Source: Ramlibacter alkalitolerans (lineage in GTDB: Bacteria; Pseudomonadota; Gammaproteobacteria; Burkholderiales; Burkholderiaceae_C). From it: DNA of 64,000 nt. Shown piece by piece: positions 23,672 through 36,450 of this stretch; the first letter of the stretch is position 1, and the number at the start of each line of letters is the position of its first letter. The position numbers and the translations under genes are program-made. The notes beneath the pieces are model-generated. The model had not been told where the DNA came from and searched no databases. It worked only from the letters and a program-made list of their open reading frames with translations. The stretch covers positions 1 to 64,000 of the forward strand of contig NZ_JAEQND010000002.1 in the NCBI RefSeq assembly GCF_016722765.1, given 5' to 3'.

Positions 23672-24343
23672 TCAGCGACCCCCGCCCAAGGGCGCTGGAA
23701 CGACGGACACGCCCTGGGCGATGGCCGCCGCGTGTTCGGCATCCAGGGCGCGTCGATAAGCGCGTTGTTCGCGAAGGCGTTCCCAGTACGCCGCGACGGC
23801 CGGCGTGAACCGGGGTGCCAGGCCGATGAGATCGGCGAGCATCAAGGCATATCCAACCGAGATGTCCGCTGCCGTGAAGCGGCCGGCGCACAGGTAGCTC
23901 TCCTGCGTCAATCGGGGCTCCAGGGTTCGCAACCGGGCCAGGAACCACTTCGCATAGTCTTCGGCCACGCTCGGCTGGCGGCGATCCTCCGGCTCGAAGC
24001 GCGAGTAGCGCAGCACCAGCGTCTGCGGGAACGTGAGGGTCGCCTCCCCGAAGTGCAGCATGTTCAGGAAGCTGCCGTATTCCGCGTCCCCGCGGTCAAC
24101 TTCCAGCAGCGTCCCTGGAACCAGCGAGCACAGGTACTGGCAGATGGCCGCCGATTCGGTCATCCGGGTCTCCCCGTGCACGAGCAGCGGGATCGTGCCC
24201 AGCGGATTGATCTCGAGGAACGCCCGCGCATGCTGCCGTGGCGGGAACGGCAGCATGATCAGTTCATGGGGCAAGCCGAGTTCCTCGAGAGCCCAGAGGG
24301 CGCGGAACGAGCGGGCGCTGACGCAGTGATACAGGCGGATCAT
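23672..24343 (-). CDS. glutathione S-transferase family protein
   Basis: A 223-residue GST. The thioredoxin-like N-terminal domain (IRLYHCVSARSFRALWALEELGL; NPLGTIPLLVHGETRMTESAAI with the glutathione-binding ES pair) is followed by an all-helical C-terminal domain (FTAADISVGYALMLADLIG). GSTs conjugate glutathione to electrophiles or isomerise ring-cleavage products; the class here is not certain. Monocistronic, upstream of a divergent DUF1330 gene. A second GST is at 33732-34355. Confidence 0.87.
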   Translation of the reverse strand: MIRLYHCVSARSFRALWALEELGLPHELIMLPFPPRQHARAFLEINPLGTIPLLVHGETRMTESAAICQYLCSLVPGTLLEVDRGDAEYGSFLNMLHFGEATLTFPQTLVLRYSRFEPEDRRQPSVAEDYAKWFLARLRTLEPRLTQESYLCAGRFTAADISVGYALMLADLIGLAPRFTPAVAAYWERLREQRAYRRALDAEHAAAIAQGVSVVPAPLGGGR

Positions 24344-24495
24344 CCCTGCAGCATACGAAAGCCCGGGACCTGCGGAGGGACGAACTGGCTGCAGTGCATG
24401 CCAGCCGGAAAGGTCCCGGTCCTGGGATCGTGAGCGAAGAGCCGGGATGCGCGACACTGTCGCCTTCCCACCCGTCGCAACGCAAGGAGACACCC

Positions 24496-24789
24496 ATGCC
24501 CAAGGCCTACTGGATTTCAACTTACCGGTCGATCAGCGACCCCGCTGCCGTGGCGCAATACGCCAAGCTGGCCGGCCCCGCACTCCAGGCCGCAGGCGGC
24601 CGCTTCATGGCGCGTGGCATGCCGGCGAAGGTGTACGAGATGGGCGTCGCGCAGCGCGCCGTGCTGATCGAATTCGACAGCGTCGAGCAAGCGATCGCAG
24701 CGCACGACAGCCCCGCGTACCAGGAGGCCCTGGCGGCACTCGGAAACGGCGCCGAGCGCGACATCCGCATCCTGCCCGCCGCAGAGTGA
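24496..24789 (+). CDS. DUF1330 family protein
   Basis: A 97-residue ferredoxin-fold protein of the DUF1330 type: KAYWISTYRSISDPAAVAQY, the RFMARG-like strand and the helix YQEALAALGNGAERDIRI. These small proteins resemble antibiotic-biosynthesis-monooxygenase folds, but a reaction is not established. AAGGAGACACCC precedes the ATG. It heads a probable three-gene run with the lactonase-like protein (32-bp gap) and a beta-hydroxyacid dehydrogenase. Confidence 0.82.
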   Translation: MPKAYWISTYRSISDPAAVAQYAKLAGPALQAAGGRFMARGMPAKVYEMGVAQRAVLIEFDSVEQAIAAHDSPAYQEALAALGNGAERDIRILPAAE

Positions 24790-24821
24790 TCGGCAGATGG
24801 GGGAGGCGTGAAGGAGACATC

Positions 24822-25616
24822 TTGACCAACGCGCATCGCGTCTACGCCATCAAGTATGGCCATCTGGAGCGCACGGCTCGTACCAACTTCATCCATCCGC
24901 CGGGCGACCACGAGGCGGCGATGCCGATGGACTACTTCCTGTGGCTGATTCTCTGCGACAGCGGCCGCACGATCGTCGTCGACACCGGGTACAACGCGCG
25001 CGCGGCACGGGAGCGCGGGCGCACGATGCTGCGGCACCCGGCGGAGGGACTCGCGCGCATGGGGGTCGACCCGCGGCTGGTGGAGGACGTGGTGATCACC
25101 CACCTGCACTACGACCACGCCGGCAATGTCGACGCGTTTCCGAAGGCCAGGTTCTGGCTGCAGGAAAGGGAAATGGAGTTCGCGACGGGCAAGTACATGT
25201 GTCGCGACTTCTTTCGCCTCGCGTACGAGCGGGAAGACATCATCGGAATGGTCAACGCCCTGTTCGACCAGCGCCTGGAATTCGTGGATGGAGATGCCGA
25301 ACTGGAACCCGGCGTCACCCTGCATCGCGTGGGCGGCCACACCGCCGGATTGCAGATGGTCCGGGTCGCGACGCAAGCAGGGCCGGTCGTGCTGGCGTCC
25401 GACCTGTTCCACTACTACGCCAACCTCGAACTCGCACAACCCTTCCCCATCGTGTACAGCCCCACCGAGCTGATGGACTCGTTCGAACGCGCCAAGGCCT
25501 TCGTCAAGGACGGCGGCTGGCTGGTGCCGGGACACGACCCCCTGGTGATGAAGCGCTTCCGCCCGGAGCCGTCGGACCCCGAGTTCACCGTGCGCCTTTG
25601 GGAACCCGCCGGCTGA
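24822..25616 (+). CDS. N-acyl homoserine lactonase-like metallo-hydrolase
   Basis: A 264-residue MBL-fold hydrolase of the AttM/AiiB-like group. The dinuclear metal site is complete: H94-x-H96-x-D98-H99 (THLHYDHAGN), H173 (GGHTAGL), D194 (LASDLFHYY) and H238 (VPGHDPLV). Family members open lactone rings, including acyl homoserine lactones, but many act on other lactones. The start is TTG at 24822, chosen because AAGGAG lies 5 bp upstream and the upstream frame has no alternative. It lies between DUF1330 and a dehydrogenase, which may point to a metabolic lactone rather than a signal molecule. Confidence 0.85.
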   Translation: MTNAHRVYAIKYGHLERTARTNFIHPPGDHEAAMPMDYFLWLILCDSGRTIVVDTGYNARAARERGRTMLRHPAEGLARMGVDPRLVEDVVITHLHYDHAGNVDAFPKARFWLQEREMEFATGKYMCRDFFRLAYEREDIIGMVNALFDQRLEFVDGDAELEPGVTLHRVGGHTAGLQMVRVATQAGPVVLASDLFHYYANLELAQPFPIVYSPTELMDSFERAKAFVKDGGWLVPGHDPLVMKRFRPEPSDPEFTVRLWEPAG

Positions 25617-25657
25617 AGCAGAACACCGCGCTGCCGGACATCCACTTCGACACTGCC

Positions 25658-26521
25658 ATGCAACACATCGGATTCATCGGCCTCGGCATGATGGGGCGCC
25701 CCATGGCGCATCGGCTGCACCAGGCGGGCTTCGGCCTGGCAGTGCACGATGCCAACCCGCAGACGGAGGCCGCTTTCCTGAACGATCATCCGGGCACCGT
25801 CGCCGCCGTGGGCGCCGAAACCTGCGCGGAACGCGACGCCATCGTGACGATGCTGCCGAACTCCGACGCGGTGGAAGAGGCCCTCTCCCGCGTGACGCCG
25901 CATCTGCAGCCGGGCACGGTGGTGATCGACATGAGCTCGTCGGACCCGAATCGCACGCGCCAACTGGCAGGCAGGCTTGCCGAGCGGGAGATCGTGCTGA
26001 TCGATGCGCCGGTCTCCGGAGGGGTGAAGAAGGCCGCCGCCGGAACACTCGCCATCATGGTCGGCGGGAATGCCGCGGCCCACGAGCGCTCGCGCAAGCT
26101 GCTGGAGGCGATGGGGAGCAACATCACGCACGTCGGCCCCTCGGGGGCGGGACATGCGCTCAAGGCCCTGAACAATTACGTGTCGCTCGCCGGGCTCATC
26201 GCGACCGCGGAGGCAGTGCATGTGGGGCAGGCGTTCGGAATCGCGCCCGCCACCGTCGTCGACGTGATCAATGCCTCCACCGGGCGGAACAACACGACGG
26301 AGAACAAGGCTCACCAGTACATGCTGTCCCGCACTTTCGATTCGGGGTTCTCGCTGGCGCTGGCTGCCAAGGACGTCGGCATCGCAGCGGCCCTGGGCCC
26401 CTCGCTGGGGCAACCGATGGTGCTGGCGCAGCTGGTCCAGCAGATGGCCAGCGATGCTTCGTCCCGGCTCGGACCGAATGCGGACCATACCGAACTGTTC
26501 CGCTATCTCGAAAAGGACTGA
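25658..26521 (+). CDS. NAD(P)-dependent beta-hydroxyacid dehydrogenase
   Basis: A 287-residue member of the 3-hydroxyisobutyrate/tartronate semialdehyde reductase family. The Rossmann motif GLGMMG is at residues 8-13, DAPVSGGVKKAAAGTLAIMVGG is the substrate-binding signature, and K169 in GAGHALKALNNYV is the catalytic lysine. It oxidises a beta-hydroxyacid or reduces the semialdehyde; the exact substrate is unknown. It follows the lactonase-like gene by 41 bp, so the two may process a lactone to a hydroxyacid and on to a semialdehyde. Confidence 0.9.
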   Translation: MQHIGFIGLGMMGRPMAHRLHQAGFGLAVHDANPQTEAAFLNDHPGTVAAVGAETCAERDAIVTMLPNSDAVEEALSRVTPHLQPGTVVIDMSSSDPNRTRQLAGRLAEREIVLIDAPVSGGVKKAAAGTLAIMVGGNAAAHERSRKLLEAMGSNITHVGPSGAGHALKALNNYVSLAGLIATAEAVHVGQAFGIAPATVVDVINASTGRNNTTENKAHQYMLSRTFDSGFSLALAAKDVGIAAALGPSLGQPMVLAQLVQQMASDASSRLGPNADHTELFRYLEKD

Positions 26522-26633
26522 AGACGTCAGCGGTCCGGTCCGAACCGCAGCCATGAATGGAAACGGTCGATTTCCTACGCTGCGCCGGCGGCAGGGTGCC
26601 TACGCTGGATCTGCAACGACAAGGAGCAAGATC

Positions 26634-26972
26634 ATGCAGACGAGCAACATCCAGCAAAGCATCAGTTCGATCGAGGAGTGCGCTGACGAAGCCAAGCGGG
26701 CAGCGGCCTCCGCACCGGGCGACCTGAAGCAATCCGTGGAGCAACTCCATCAGCAGGCCCGGCAGGCGCAGCAGGCTTGCAGCAGCAACGCCAGCCAGCA
26801 GCAGGGTGACGCCTCCCAATTGCGGGAGCCGGTCATGCAACTCGAGCAGGCTGCGGACCGGGCGATGCAGGCCTGCCGCAACGCCGGCAATGTGGATCCG
26901 CAGTTGCAGCAGGCCATCCAGCGCGCGCACCAGCAGGCGTCGAGTCTCAAGAAGCAGCTGCAAATGGGTTGA
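26634..26972 (+). CDS. Gln/Ala-rich helical hypothetical protein
   Basis: A 112-residue, almost entirely helical, Gln-rich protein (SVEQLHQQARQAQQACSS; LQQAIQRAHQQASSLKKQLQ) likely to form a coiled coil. There is no signal peptide or membrane segment. Four cysteines are spread through the helices. The ATG at 26634 follows CAAGGAGCAAGATC. I do not recognise the family, and the neighbours give no clue. Confidence 0.6.
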   Translation: MQTSNIQQSISSIEECADEAKRAAASAPGDLKQSVEQLHQQARQAQQACSSNASQQQGDASQLREPVMQLEQAADRAMQACRNAGNVDPQLQQAIQRAHQQASSLKKQLQMG

Positions 26973-27165
26973 TCGAGTACGGTCCGGCCCCTGCCGGACC
27001 GACTGCCTGCGCGCGGCCGCTCGTGCCTCCAGCTGGAGGAGAGACCTTGCGTCGCAGTCGCGAAAGCGCGATAGAAGGCCGTGCCGCGCGGTTCTGCTGT
27101 CGTACCGGTCGCTTGTCGCACTCGCCCGATAATCCGCCGGATGAACCAGGTGATCTCCGGCGAGC

Positions 27166-28773
27166 GTGCGACCCGTGAGCCAGGGCATCCGTCTTCCCTG
27201 TGATGAAGCCGCGGCGCGCCGCGGTGAGTGCCTGTCCGCCTGCACTGCGGGCCAGAAGCGCTGGGTGCTGGCCGCTTCCATCCTCGGTTCCAGCCTCGCA
27301 TTCGTCGACGGCACGGTCGCGAACGTGGCGGTGCCGGCGATCCAGCATGGGCTGTCGGCCACCGTCTACGAGGCCCAGTGGGTCATCGAAGCCTACGCCC
27401 TCCTGCTGGGCGCGCTCCTGCTGGTGGGCGGCTCCCTGGGCGACCTGCACGGGCGGCGGCGCGTCTTCCTGGCCGGCGTCGGCCTGTTCGGCCTGGCGTC
27501 GCTCGCGTGCGCCCTGTCGCAGACGGTGCACCAGCTCATTGCAGCGCGCGCCGCGCAGGGTGTCGGCGGCGCGCTGCTGGTGCCGGGGAGCCTCGCCTTG
27601 ATCAGTGCGACGTTCCCGCAGGACGAGCGTGGCAAGGCGTTCGGCACATGGGCCGGATTCACCGGCGTCACTTCGGGCGGCGGACCCCTGGTGGGCGGAT
27701 GGCTGATCGATCACTACTCGTGGCACTGGGCGTTCGCCGTCAACGTGCCGCTGGCGCTGGTGGTGCTCGGCATCACCTGGGCGCGCGTGCCGGAGAGCCG
27801 CGACCCGGCGAAATCGGGCACGAAGCTCGACACGCCCGGTGCCTTGCTTGCGACGCTCGGGCTCGGTGGCATCGTCTTCGCGTTCATCGAGGCGCCGACG
27901 CGGGGCTGGCGCTCGATGGCGGTGCTGCTGGCCCTCGTCGTGGGCATCGCCTCGCTCGCGGCCTTCATTCGCGTCGAGCGTGCGCGGCCCTCGCCGATGC
28001 TGCCGCTGCACCTGCTGCGCAACCGCAACTTCGCCGGTGCCAACCTGCTCACCTTGCTGCTGTATGCGGCCCTGGGCGGCGGCCTGTTCTTCCTGCCCTT
28101 GAACCTGATCCAGGTGCAAGGCCTGTCGGCCACGGCCGCGGGTGCGGCCCTCCTGCCCTTCATCGTGATGATGTTCGCCCTCTCGCGCTGGGCCGGCGGA
28201 CTGGTGGAGCGGTACGGGGCGCGCCTTCCCCTGGTCGTGGGCCCGCTGATCGCCGCCGGCGGCTTTGCGCTGCTGGCGCTCGCGGGCGTGCACGCGAGCT
28301 ACTGGAGCGCCTTCCTGCCCGGAATCTCCGTCATGGGCCTCGGCATGGCCGTCGCCGTCGCACCCCTCACGACGACGGTGATGAACGCGGTGGGACCCGA
28401 GGTCTCGGGCACGGCCTCGGGCGTGAACAACGCCGTGTCGCGCGTCGCGGGCCTGCTGGCCGTCGCCGTCTTCGGCTACCTGATGGCCTCCATCTTCGAG
28501 CCGCGGCTGCAGCAGGCCCTCGTTTCTTCGGGCTTGCGCGGCGACGTTGCCGATGGCATCTGGTCACAGCGCGCCAGCCTGGCGGCGATCGCGTTGCCGC
28601 AGGAGTTGCCGGCGGCAGCGGCGGCGGCCGCGCGCGATGCCGTTCACGCGTCGTTCGTGGCGGGCTACCACTGGATCATGGCCGTGAGCGCCGCGCTGGC
28701 GCTGGCGAGCGCCGTGGTCGCTGCGGTGTGGATCGAGCCACGGCAGGGCGGGGAGGGTGCCGGGACGCAGTAG
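27166..28773 (+). CDS. MFS exporter, DHA2 (14-helix) type
   Basis: A 535-residue drug:H+ antiporter-2 family protein. It has the helix 1 motif SSLAFVDGTVANVAVPAIQ, the loop 2-3 motif GSLGDLHGRRRVFLAGVGLF, and motif C in helix 5 (GFTGVTSGGGPLVGGWL), followed by an extra pair of central helices typical of DHA2. It pumps drugs or metabolites out across the inner membrane; the substrate is unknown. The start is uncertain: GTG at 27166 or 27175, neither with a strong ribosome binding site. Monocistronic. Confidence 0.88.
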   Translation: MRPVSQGIRLPCDEAAARRGECLSACTAGQKRWVLAASILGSSLAFVDGTVANVAVPAIQHGLSATVYEAQWVIEAYALLLGALLLVGGSLGDLHGRRRVFLAGVGLFGLASLACALSQTVHQLIAARAAQGVGGALLVPGSLALISATFPQDERGKAFGTWAGFTGVTSGGGPLVGGWLIDHYSWHWAFAVNVPLALVVLGITWARVPESRDPAKSGTKLDTPGALLATLGLGGIVFAFIEAPTRGWRSMAVLLALVVGIASLAAFIRVERARPSPMLPLHLLRNRNFAGANLLTLLLYAALGGGLFFLPLNLIQVQGLSATAAGAALLPFIVMMFALSRWAGGLVERYGARLPLVVGPLIAAGGFALLALAGVHASYWSAFLPGISVMGLGMAVAVAPLTTTVMNAVGPEVSGTASGVNNAVSRVAGLLAVAVFGYLMASIFEPRLQQALVSSGLRGDVADGIWSQRASLAAIALPQELPAAAAAAARDAVHASFVAGYHWIMAVSAALALASAVVAAVWIEPRQGGEGAGTQ

Positions 28774-28803
28774 CATCCGGCGCCGCAGAGGCGGCCCGGA
28801 TGC
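28773..28803. terminator. bidirectional hairpin between convergent genes
   Basis: GCATCCGG(c)GCCGC and GCGGCCCGGATGC form a 13-bp stem with one bulged base and an AGAG loop, starting at the last base of the MFS stop codon. There is no T-run, so it may slow or process transcripts rather than act as a classical terminator. Confidence 0.45.
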
Positions 28804-28853
28804 CGACTGTGACCGAGTGCCTGGATCGCGGAGGATCCAGGGCCGGGTCGCCG

Positions 28854-32762
<3,909 letters not shown>

Positions 32763-33143
32763 ACTGCCCCCTAGCGACAAGGGATAGAAGCGCGCGATGT
32801 GCATCGCCTCTGCAGATACCTGCAGGCTGCGGGGATGCACCGAACGTGCCTGCGTGCGGACCTTTGGTTTAAGCAGTAATTCTTGTGAAGTAGTAGACAG
32901 AGGGGCGCAGGTTCGCCGACCGTGCGATCGGCACGTTCTGACCTTCGTTCGTCGGGTCCATCGAGGAGAAGGCCGTGAGCCCGCTCCATCGGAACTCCGG
33001 TGCCGGCACCATCGGCACCTTGGGGCCTGAATCCTCCCACTTCCGGGGGAAAATCCCCGCCACGTTTGGGGGGAACTGACCCCGAATGCGGGGGTTGGGC
33101 GACACGAGAGGCGCCTGCATCGCGCCATGCGGCGCCAGCCGAC
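32763..33143. other. non-coding region with IS-end-like repeats
   Basis: No gene is supported in this 381-bp gap between the oxidase and tag. Bases 32860-32900 are unusually A/T-rich for the window and may hold the oxidase promoter. On the minus strand, 33083 down to about 33030 carries GGGGTCAGTTCC followed by two copies of a GTGG-GGGGATTTTCC-like block. These resemble the multiple end repeats of IS21-type elements, but no transposase is present. Confidence 0.4.
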
Positions 33144-33725
33144 CTAGCTCCCGCCAGCCGCCTGCGCCTGCCGGCGGAAACAGCCCACGGCATGATCGTC
33201 GACGATGCCGACTGCCTGCATCCAGGCATACACGATCACGGGGCCGACGAACTTGAAGCCGCGGCGCTTCAGTTCCCTGGAGATCTCCGATGACTTCGGC
33301 GTGCTCACGGGCACCTGCCGGCCGTCACCCCGGAGCACCTGGCCTGCGGTGAAGGACCAGCAGAAGGCGGCGAAGTCCTCGCCGGTCTCGCGCATGCGGC
33401 AATAGATCCTGGCGCCCTCGATCGCGGCCTCGATCTTGGCGCGCGAACGGATGATTCCCGGGTCGGCCAGGAGCTGCGTGACGCGGCTCTCGCCGAAGCG
33501 CGCCACCTTCTCCGGGTCGAAGCCGGCGAAGGCCTGCCGGAAAGCCTCGCGCTTGTGCAGGACGGTGCGCCAGGACAGTCCCGCCTGGAAGCCCTCGAGC
33601 ATCAGCATTTCCCACAGCATGCGCGGATCGTGCTGGGGCACGCCCCACTCCTCGTCGTGGTAGCGCGCCATCAGCGTGTCGTCGCCTTCGGCCCAGGCGC
33701 AACGATGGGGGCGGGCGGCGCTCAT
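33144..33725 (-). CDS. tag: DNA-3-methyladenine glycosylase I
   Basis: A 193-residue helix-hairpin-helix glycosylase that removes 3-methyladenine from alkylated DNA. Zinc ligands are C9, H23, H178 and C182 (HRCAWAEGD, ARYHDEEWG, DDHAVGCF), and E44 in LEGFQAGLSW matches the base-binding Glu of E. coli Tag. FKFVGPVIVYAWMQAVG is the C-terminal family signature. Cytoplasmic. It starts 7 bp after the GST gene on the same strand, so repair and glutathione conjugation of alkylating agents may be coexpressed. Confidence 0.95.
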   Translation of the reverse strand: MSAARPHRCAWAEGDDTLMARYHDEEWGVPQHDPRMLWEMLMLEGFQAGLSWRTVLHKREAFRQAFAGFDPEKVARFGESRVTQLLADPGIIRSRAKIEAAIEGARIYCRMRETGEDFAAFCWSFTAGQVLRGDGRQVPVSTPKSSEISRELKRRGFKFVGPVIVYAWMQAVGIVDDHAVGCFRRQAQAAGGS

Positions 33726-33731
33726 GGCCAG

Positions 33732-34355
33732 CTACATGTCCAGGCCATGCTCCTTCGCGACGGCCAGGTTGCGCGCGTCGGCGCGCTGCAGTGCGGGACG
33801 CGCGGAGAGGCGGTCGCTGTAGGCGACGAAGGCGGGCCGCGCCTCCAGCATTCCGAAGCGCAGCAGGTAGCGCAGCGTCCCGCCGAAGATCGCGTCGGCC
33901 ATCGAGAAGTGATCGCCGAGGAGGAACTCGCGCCCGCTGACCGCGGATTCCATCGCACGCAGCATCGATGCATGGTCGCCCCAGCCTGCCTGGAAGGGCT
34001 TGAACTCCCAGTTCGCGGCCTTGGCCATGGAGCCGGGCTCGATCACCGACGGCGCGAAGAAGGACCAGCGCAGGTAGGTCGCGCGCGCCGGATCGTCCGG
34101 TCGCGGCGCCAGGCGACCGAGCGCGTACCGGTCCGCCAAGTACAGCCCGATGGCCGCCGACTCCGTGGCGACGGCCTCGCCGTCGACGAGGATCGGGAGC
34201 TTGCCCATCGGATTCAGCTCAAGGAGTTCTCTGGACTTCTGGTCCCCCTGCCGGATGTCCACGAAACGAAGCTCGTACGGAACACCGAGTTCCTCGAGCA
34301 TCCAGACGACGCCCGCCGCGCGGGAGAAGGGGTGGTGATGAAGCACGATCGCCAT
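33732..34355 (-). CDS. glutathione S-transferase family protein
   Basis: A 207-residue GST with the N-terminal thioredoxin-like domain (LHHHPFSRAAGVVWMLEELG, LNPMGKLPILVDGEAVATES with the glutathione-contacting ES) and a helical C-terminal domain (FLLGDHFSMADAIFGGTLRY). The nucleophile-stabilising residue is probably Ser11 in HPFSRAAG, but the class is not certain. It is immediately upstream of tag. It may detoxify electrophiles that also alkylate DNA; this is inference from the pairing. Confidence 0.87.
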   Translation of the reverse strand: MAIVLHHHPFSRAAGVVWMLEELGVPYELRFVDIRQGDQKSRELLELNPMGKLPILVDGEAVATESAAIGLYLADRYALGRLAPRPDDPARATYLRWSFFAPSVIEPGSMAKAANWEFKPFQAGWGDHASMLRAMESAVSGREFLLGDHFSMADAIFGGTLRYLLRFGMLEARPAFVAYSDRLSARPALQRADARNLAVAKEHGLDM

Positions 34356-34413
34356 GCGGTGAGCTCCCTGTGGGTGGACGCAGTCTAGCGGCTCGCGCGC
34401 GGCCTCTGCCCGA

Positions 34414-35025
34414 TCAGCAACAAGGACCCGCGCCATCGACGTCCTCGATGGCGTAGGAAAGCCCGTCGGGTGTCACGTGCACCGGCGGCGCGAGGCGGTG
34501 GGACGCGCATTCATTGCGGCCCATGATGTGCGTCACCCGCCAACCGCAGTACAGCATCACGTCGGCGATGAGCCGCCGGTGGCAGCGCCACCACAACAGC
34601 TCGGAGCACATGATCGCCGTCCTGCCGGCCGTGGCCACGTGCATCAGCGAATGCAGGCCCTGCGCAAACTCCTCCGATCGCAGGTACTGCGCGTACGCCC
34701 GGAACGACGGATGCCGCCATGCACTGCCCTCCGGTTCCAGCAGGTCCGGCCGCCGGCGCCCGCCGAGCTCGGCGAACCAGTGGTAGGCGATGCCATGTGC
34801 CTCCAGGGAGGAAGCCAGCGCGTCGGCGCCGAACTGCGGATGGCGGCGCGAGCCCGGAAAGCGCCGGACGTCGGCGATGCAGTCGATGCCGTTGGCGTCC
34901 AGGAGGTCCAGGAACGCAGGAAGGGGGTGCGTGGAATGACCGATGGTCCAGACCTCGGCCTCGGGCACTGCCGCAGGGGCCAAGCTCGGGGATCCGTCCT
35001 GATCTTGCGCTGGCGAGCCATCCAT
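34414..35025 (-). CDS. DUF488 family protein
   Basis: A 203-residue DUF488 protein. The family blocks VWTIGHSTHPLPAFLDLL, IADVRRFPGSRRHPQF, HWFAELGGRR and the cysteine-containing TAIMCSELLWWRCHRRLIAD are all present. The residues C140, C148 and H149 look like a conserved site. Function is unknown, though DUF488 genes often accompany DNA-damage or stress genes. It is upstream of GST and tag on the same strand with a 58-bp gap and may be part of that run. Confidence 0.88.
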   Translation of the reverse strand: MDGSPAQDQDGSPSLAPAAVPEAEVWTIGHSTHPLPAFLDLLDANGIDCIADVRRFPGSRRHPQFGADALASSLEAHGIAYHWFAELGGRRRPDLLEPEGSAWRHPSFRAYAQYLRSEEFAQGLHSLMHVATAGRTAIMCSELLWWRCHRRLIADVMLYCGWRVTHIMGRNECASHRLAPPVHVTPDGLSYAIEDVDGAGPCC

Positions 35026-35103
35026 GGGCGCATGGTAAGAGGGCAGGAGGGGGAGAGGGAGGGAGACCCGTTTCTGCCTGCGACGTGCCGGCCCCTGTGC
35101 AGA

Positions 35104-36069
35104 ATGGTGGCCATGTTCCGCCACCTCGTCGTCCTCGCCGCGCTGAGCGTTTCGGCAGCCGCCTGGGCTTTCGACCTGCAGGGCCACCGCGGCGCCCGCG
35201 GGCTGCGGCCGGAAAACACCTTGCCGGCCTTCGAGCACGCGCTCTCGATCGGTGTGGACACCCTGGAGCTGGATGTGGGCGTCACTGCGGACGACGTCGT
35301 GGTGATCTCGCACGATCCGTTCCTCAATCCGCTGATCGCGCGCGACGCCTCGGGCCAATGGTTGCCCGGCCCGCGCGGCCCGCTGTTGCGCGAGCTCACG
35401 CTGGCGCAGGTCCAGAGCTTCGACGTCGGCCGCATCCAGCCTGGCACCGCGTATGCGAAGACCTTCGAGACGCAGCAAGCCGTCGACGGCACCCGCGTGC
35501 CCACGCTCGCGCATCTGTTCGATGCCGTGAAGGCGCGCCATGCCGATGCCGTGCGTTTCAACATCGAGACGAAGACCGATCCGACGCAGCCCGGCGAGAC
35601 CGTCTCGCCCGAGGCCATGACCCGGCGCCTCCTGCAGGTGGTGAACGACGCCGGCATGGCCTCGCGGGTGAGCATCCAGAGTTTCGACTGGCGCACGCTG
35701 CAGATCGTGCAGCAGCTCGCGCCGGCGATCCCCACGGTCTACCTCACGGTGCAGTCCCCCGGCAACGACAACACCCGCGACGGCACGTGGACGGCGGGAA
35801 TGAGGTTCGCCGACCACGGCAGCGCGCCGAAGATGGTCCAGGCCGCGGGCGGCAAGGTCTGGTCGCCCAACCAGGGAGCGCTCACCGAGGCCCTGGTCAG
35901 GCAGGCGCAGGCGCTCGGCCTGAAGGTGATCCCCTGGACGGTGAACGACCCCGCCGTCATCGATCGCCTCATCGGCTGGGGCGTGGATGGCGTCATCAGC
36001 GACTACCCGGACCGGGTGCGCGAGGTGATGGCACGACGGGGTCTCGCGCTGCCTGCCCCGGTGCGGTGA
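35104..36069 (+). CDS. glycerophosphodiester phosphodiesterase
   Basis: A 321-residue exported GDPD-family enzyme that cleaves glycerophosphodiesters to glycerol-3-phosphate and an alcohol. A signal peptide (FRHLVVLAALSVSAAAWAF) precedes the TIM-barrel. Catalytic residues are H28-R29 (GHRGARGLRPENT), E55 and D57 (ELDVGV) and H70 (SHDP). NIETKTDP and VWSPNQGALTEALV follow as usual. The ATG at 35113 (MFRHLVV) is an alternative start. Probably periplasmic. A GlpM-type gene converges on it. Confidence 0.9.
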   Translation: MVAMFRHLVVLAALSVSAAAWAFDLQGHRGARGLRPENTLPAFEHALSIGVDTLELDVGVTADDVVVISHDPFLNPLIARDASGQWLPGPRGPLLRELTLAQVQSFDVGRIQPGTAYAKTFETQQAVDGTRVPTLAHLFDAVKARHADAVRFNIETKTDPTQPGETVSPEAMTRRLLQVVNDAGMASRVSIQSFDWRTLQIVQQLAPAIPTVYLTVQSPGNDNTRDGTWTAGMRFADHGSAPKMVQAAGGKVWSPNQGALTEALVRQAQALGLKVIPWTVNDPAVIDRLIGWGVDGVISDYPDRVREVMARRGLALPAPVR

Positions 36070-36093
36070 CGTGAGTGCCGTGCGACGCGCGCG

Positions 36094-36432
36094 TCAGCTG
36101 CGCGTCCACACCGCCAGCACGAGTGCCGCAGCAAGCAGCCAGCCCAGCGTTGCCCCGCCCAGGGTGGCCAGCAGGGTGGTCCGCACGCTCAGGACGTAGA
36201 CGAGCCCCAGGTAGACCGCGTAGGGGAACAGCGACCACAGCCCGAACAGCGCCGTCTGCCGCAGGTCCGCGGCGGAGCGCTCGCTGCCGACGATGTAGTG
36301 GGCGATCAGCGCGAAGGTCGGGAACAGCGGCACCATGCCGGCGATGTAGAAGCTGCGCGACTTCGACAGCAGCGCGATCAGCAGGACGGCGGCGGCACCG
36401 ATCAGCGCCTTGAGCACGAGGGACAGGGGCAT
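36094..36432 (-). CDS. glpM: GlpM family membrane protein
   Basis: A 112-residue protein with four predicted helices. The N-terminal half (LKALIGAAAVLLIALLSKSR, FYIAGMVPLFPTFALIAHYI) is close to Pseudomonas GlpM, which was linked to glycerol-3-phosphate metabolism and alginate, although its mechanism is unknown. Proximity to a glycerophosphodiesterase may be relevant, but the two are on opposite strands. It follows the amino-acid binding protein gene by 18 bp and may be its cotranscript. Confidence 0.85.
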   Translation of the reverse strand: MPLSLVLKALIGAAAVLLIALLSKSRSFYIAGMVPLFPTFALIAHYIVGSERSAADLRQTALFGLWSLFPYAVYLGLVYVLSVRTTLLATLGGATLGWLLAAALVLAVWTRS

Positions 36433-36450
36433 GGCCTCGCTCGGACCTCG

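Noticed and set aside
24822..25616. Calling the lactonase-like gene a quorum-quenching enzyme
   Set aside because: The fold and metal site fit, but many such proteins act on other lactones, and the neighbours are metabolic. There is no LuxI/LuxR pair in the window.
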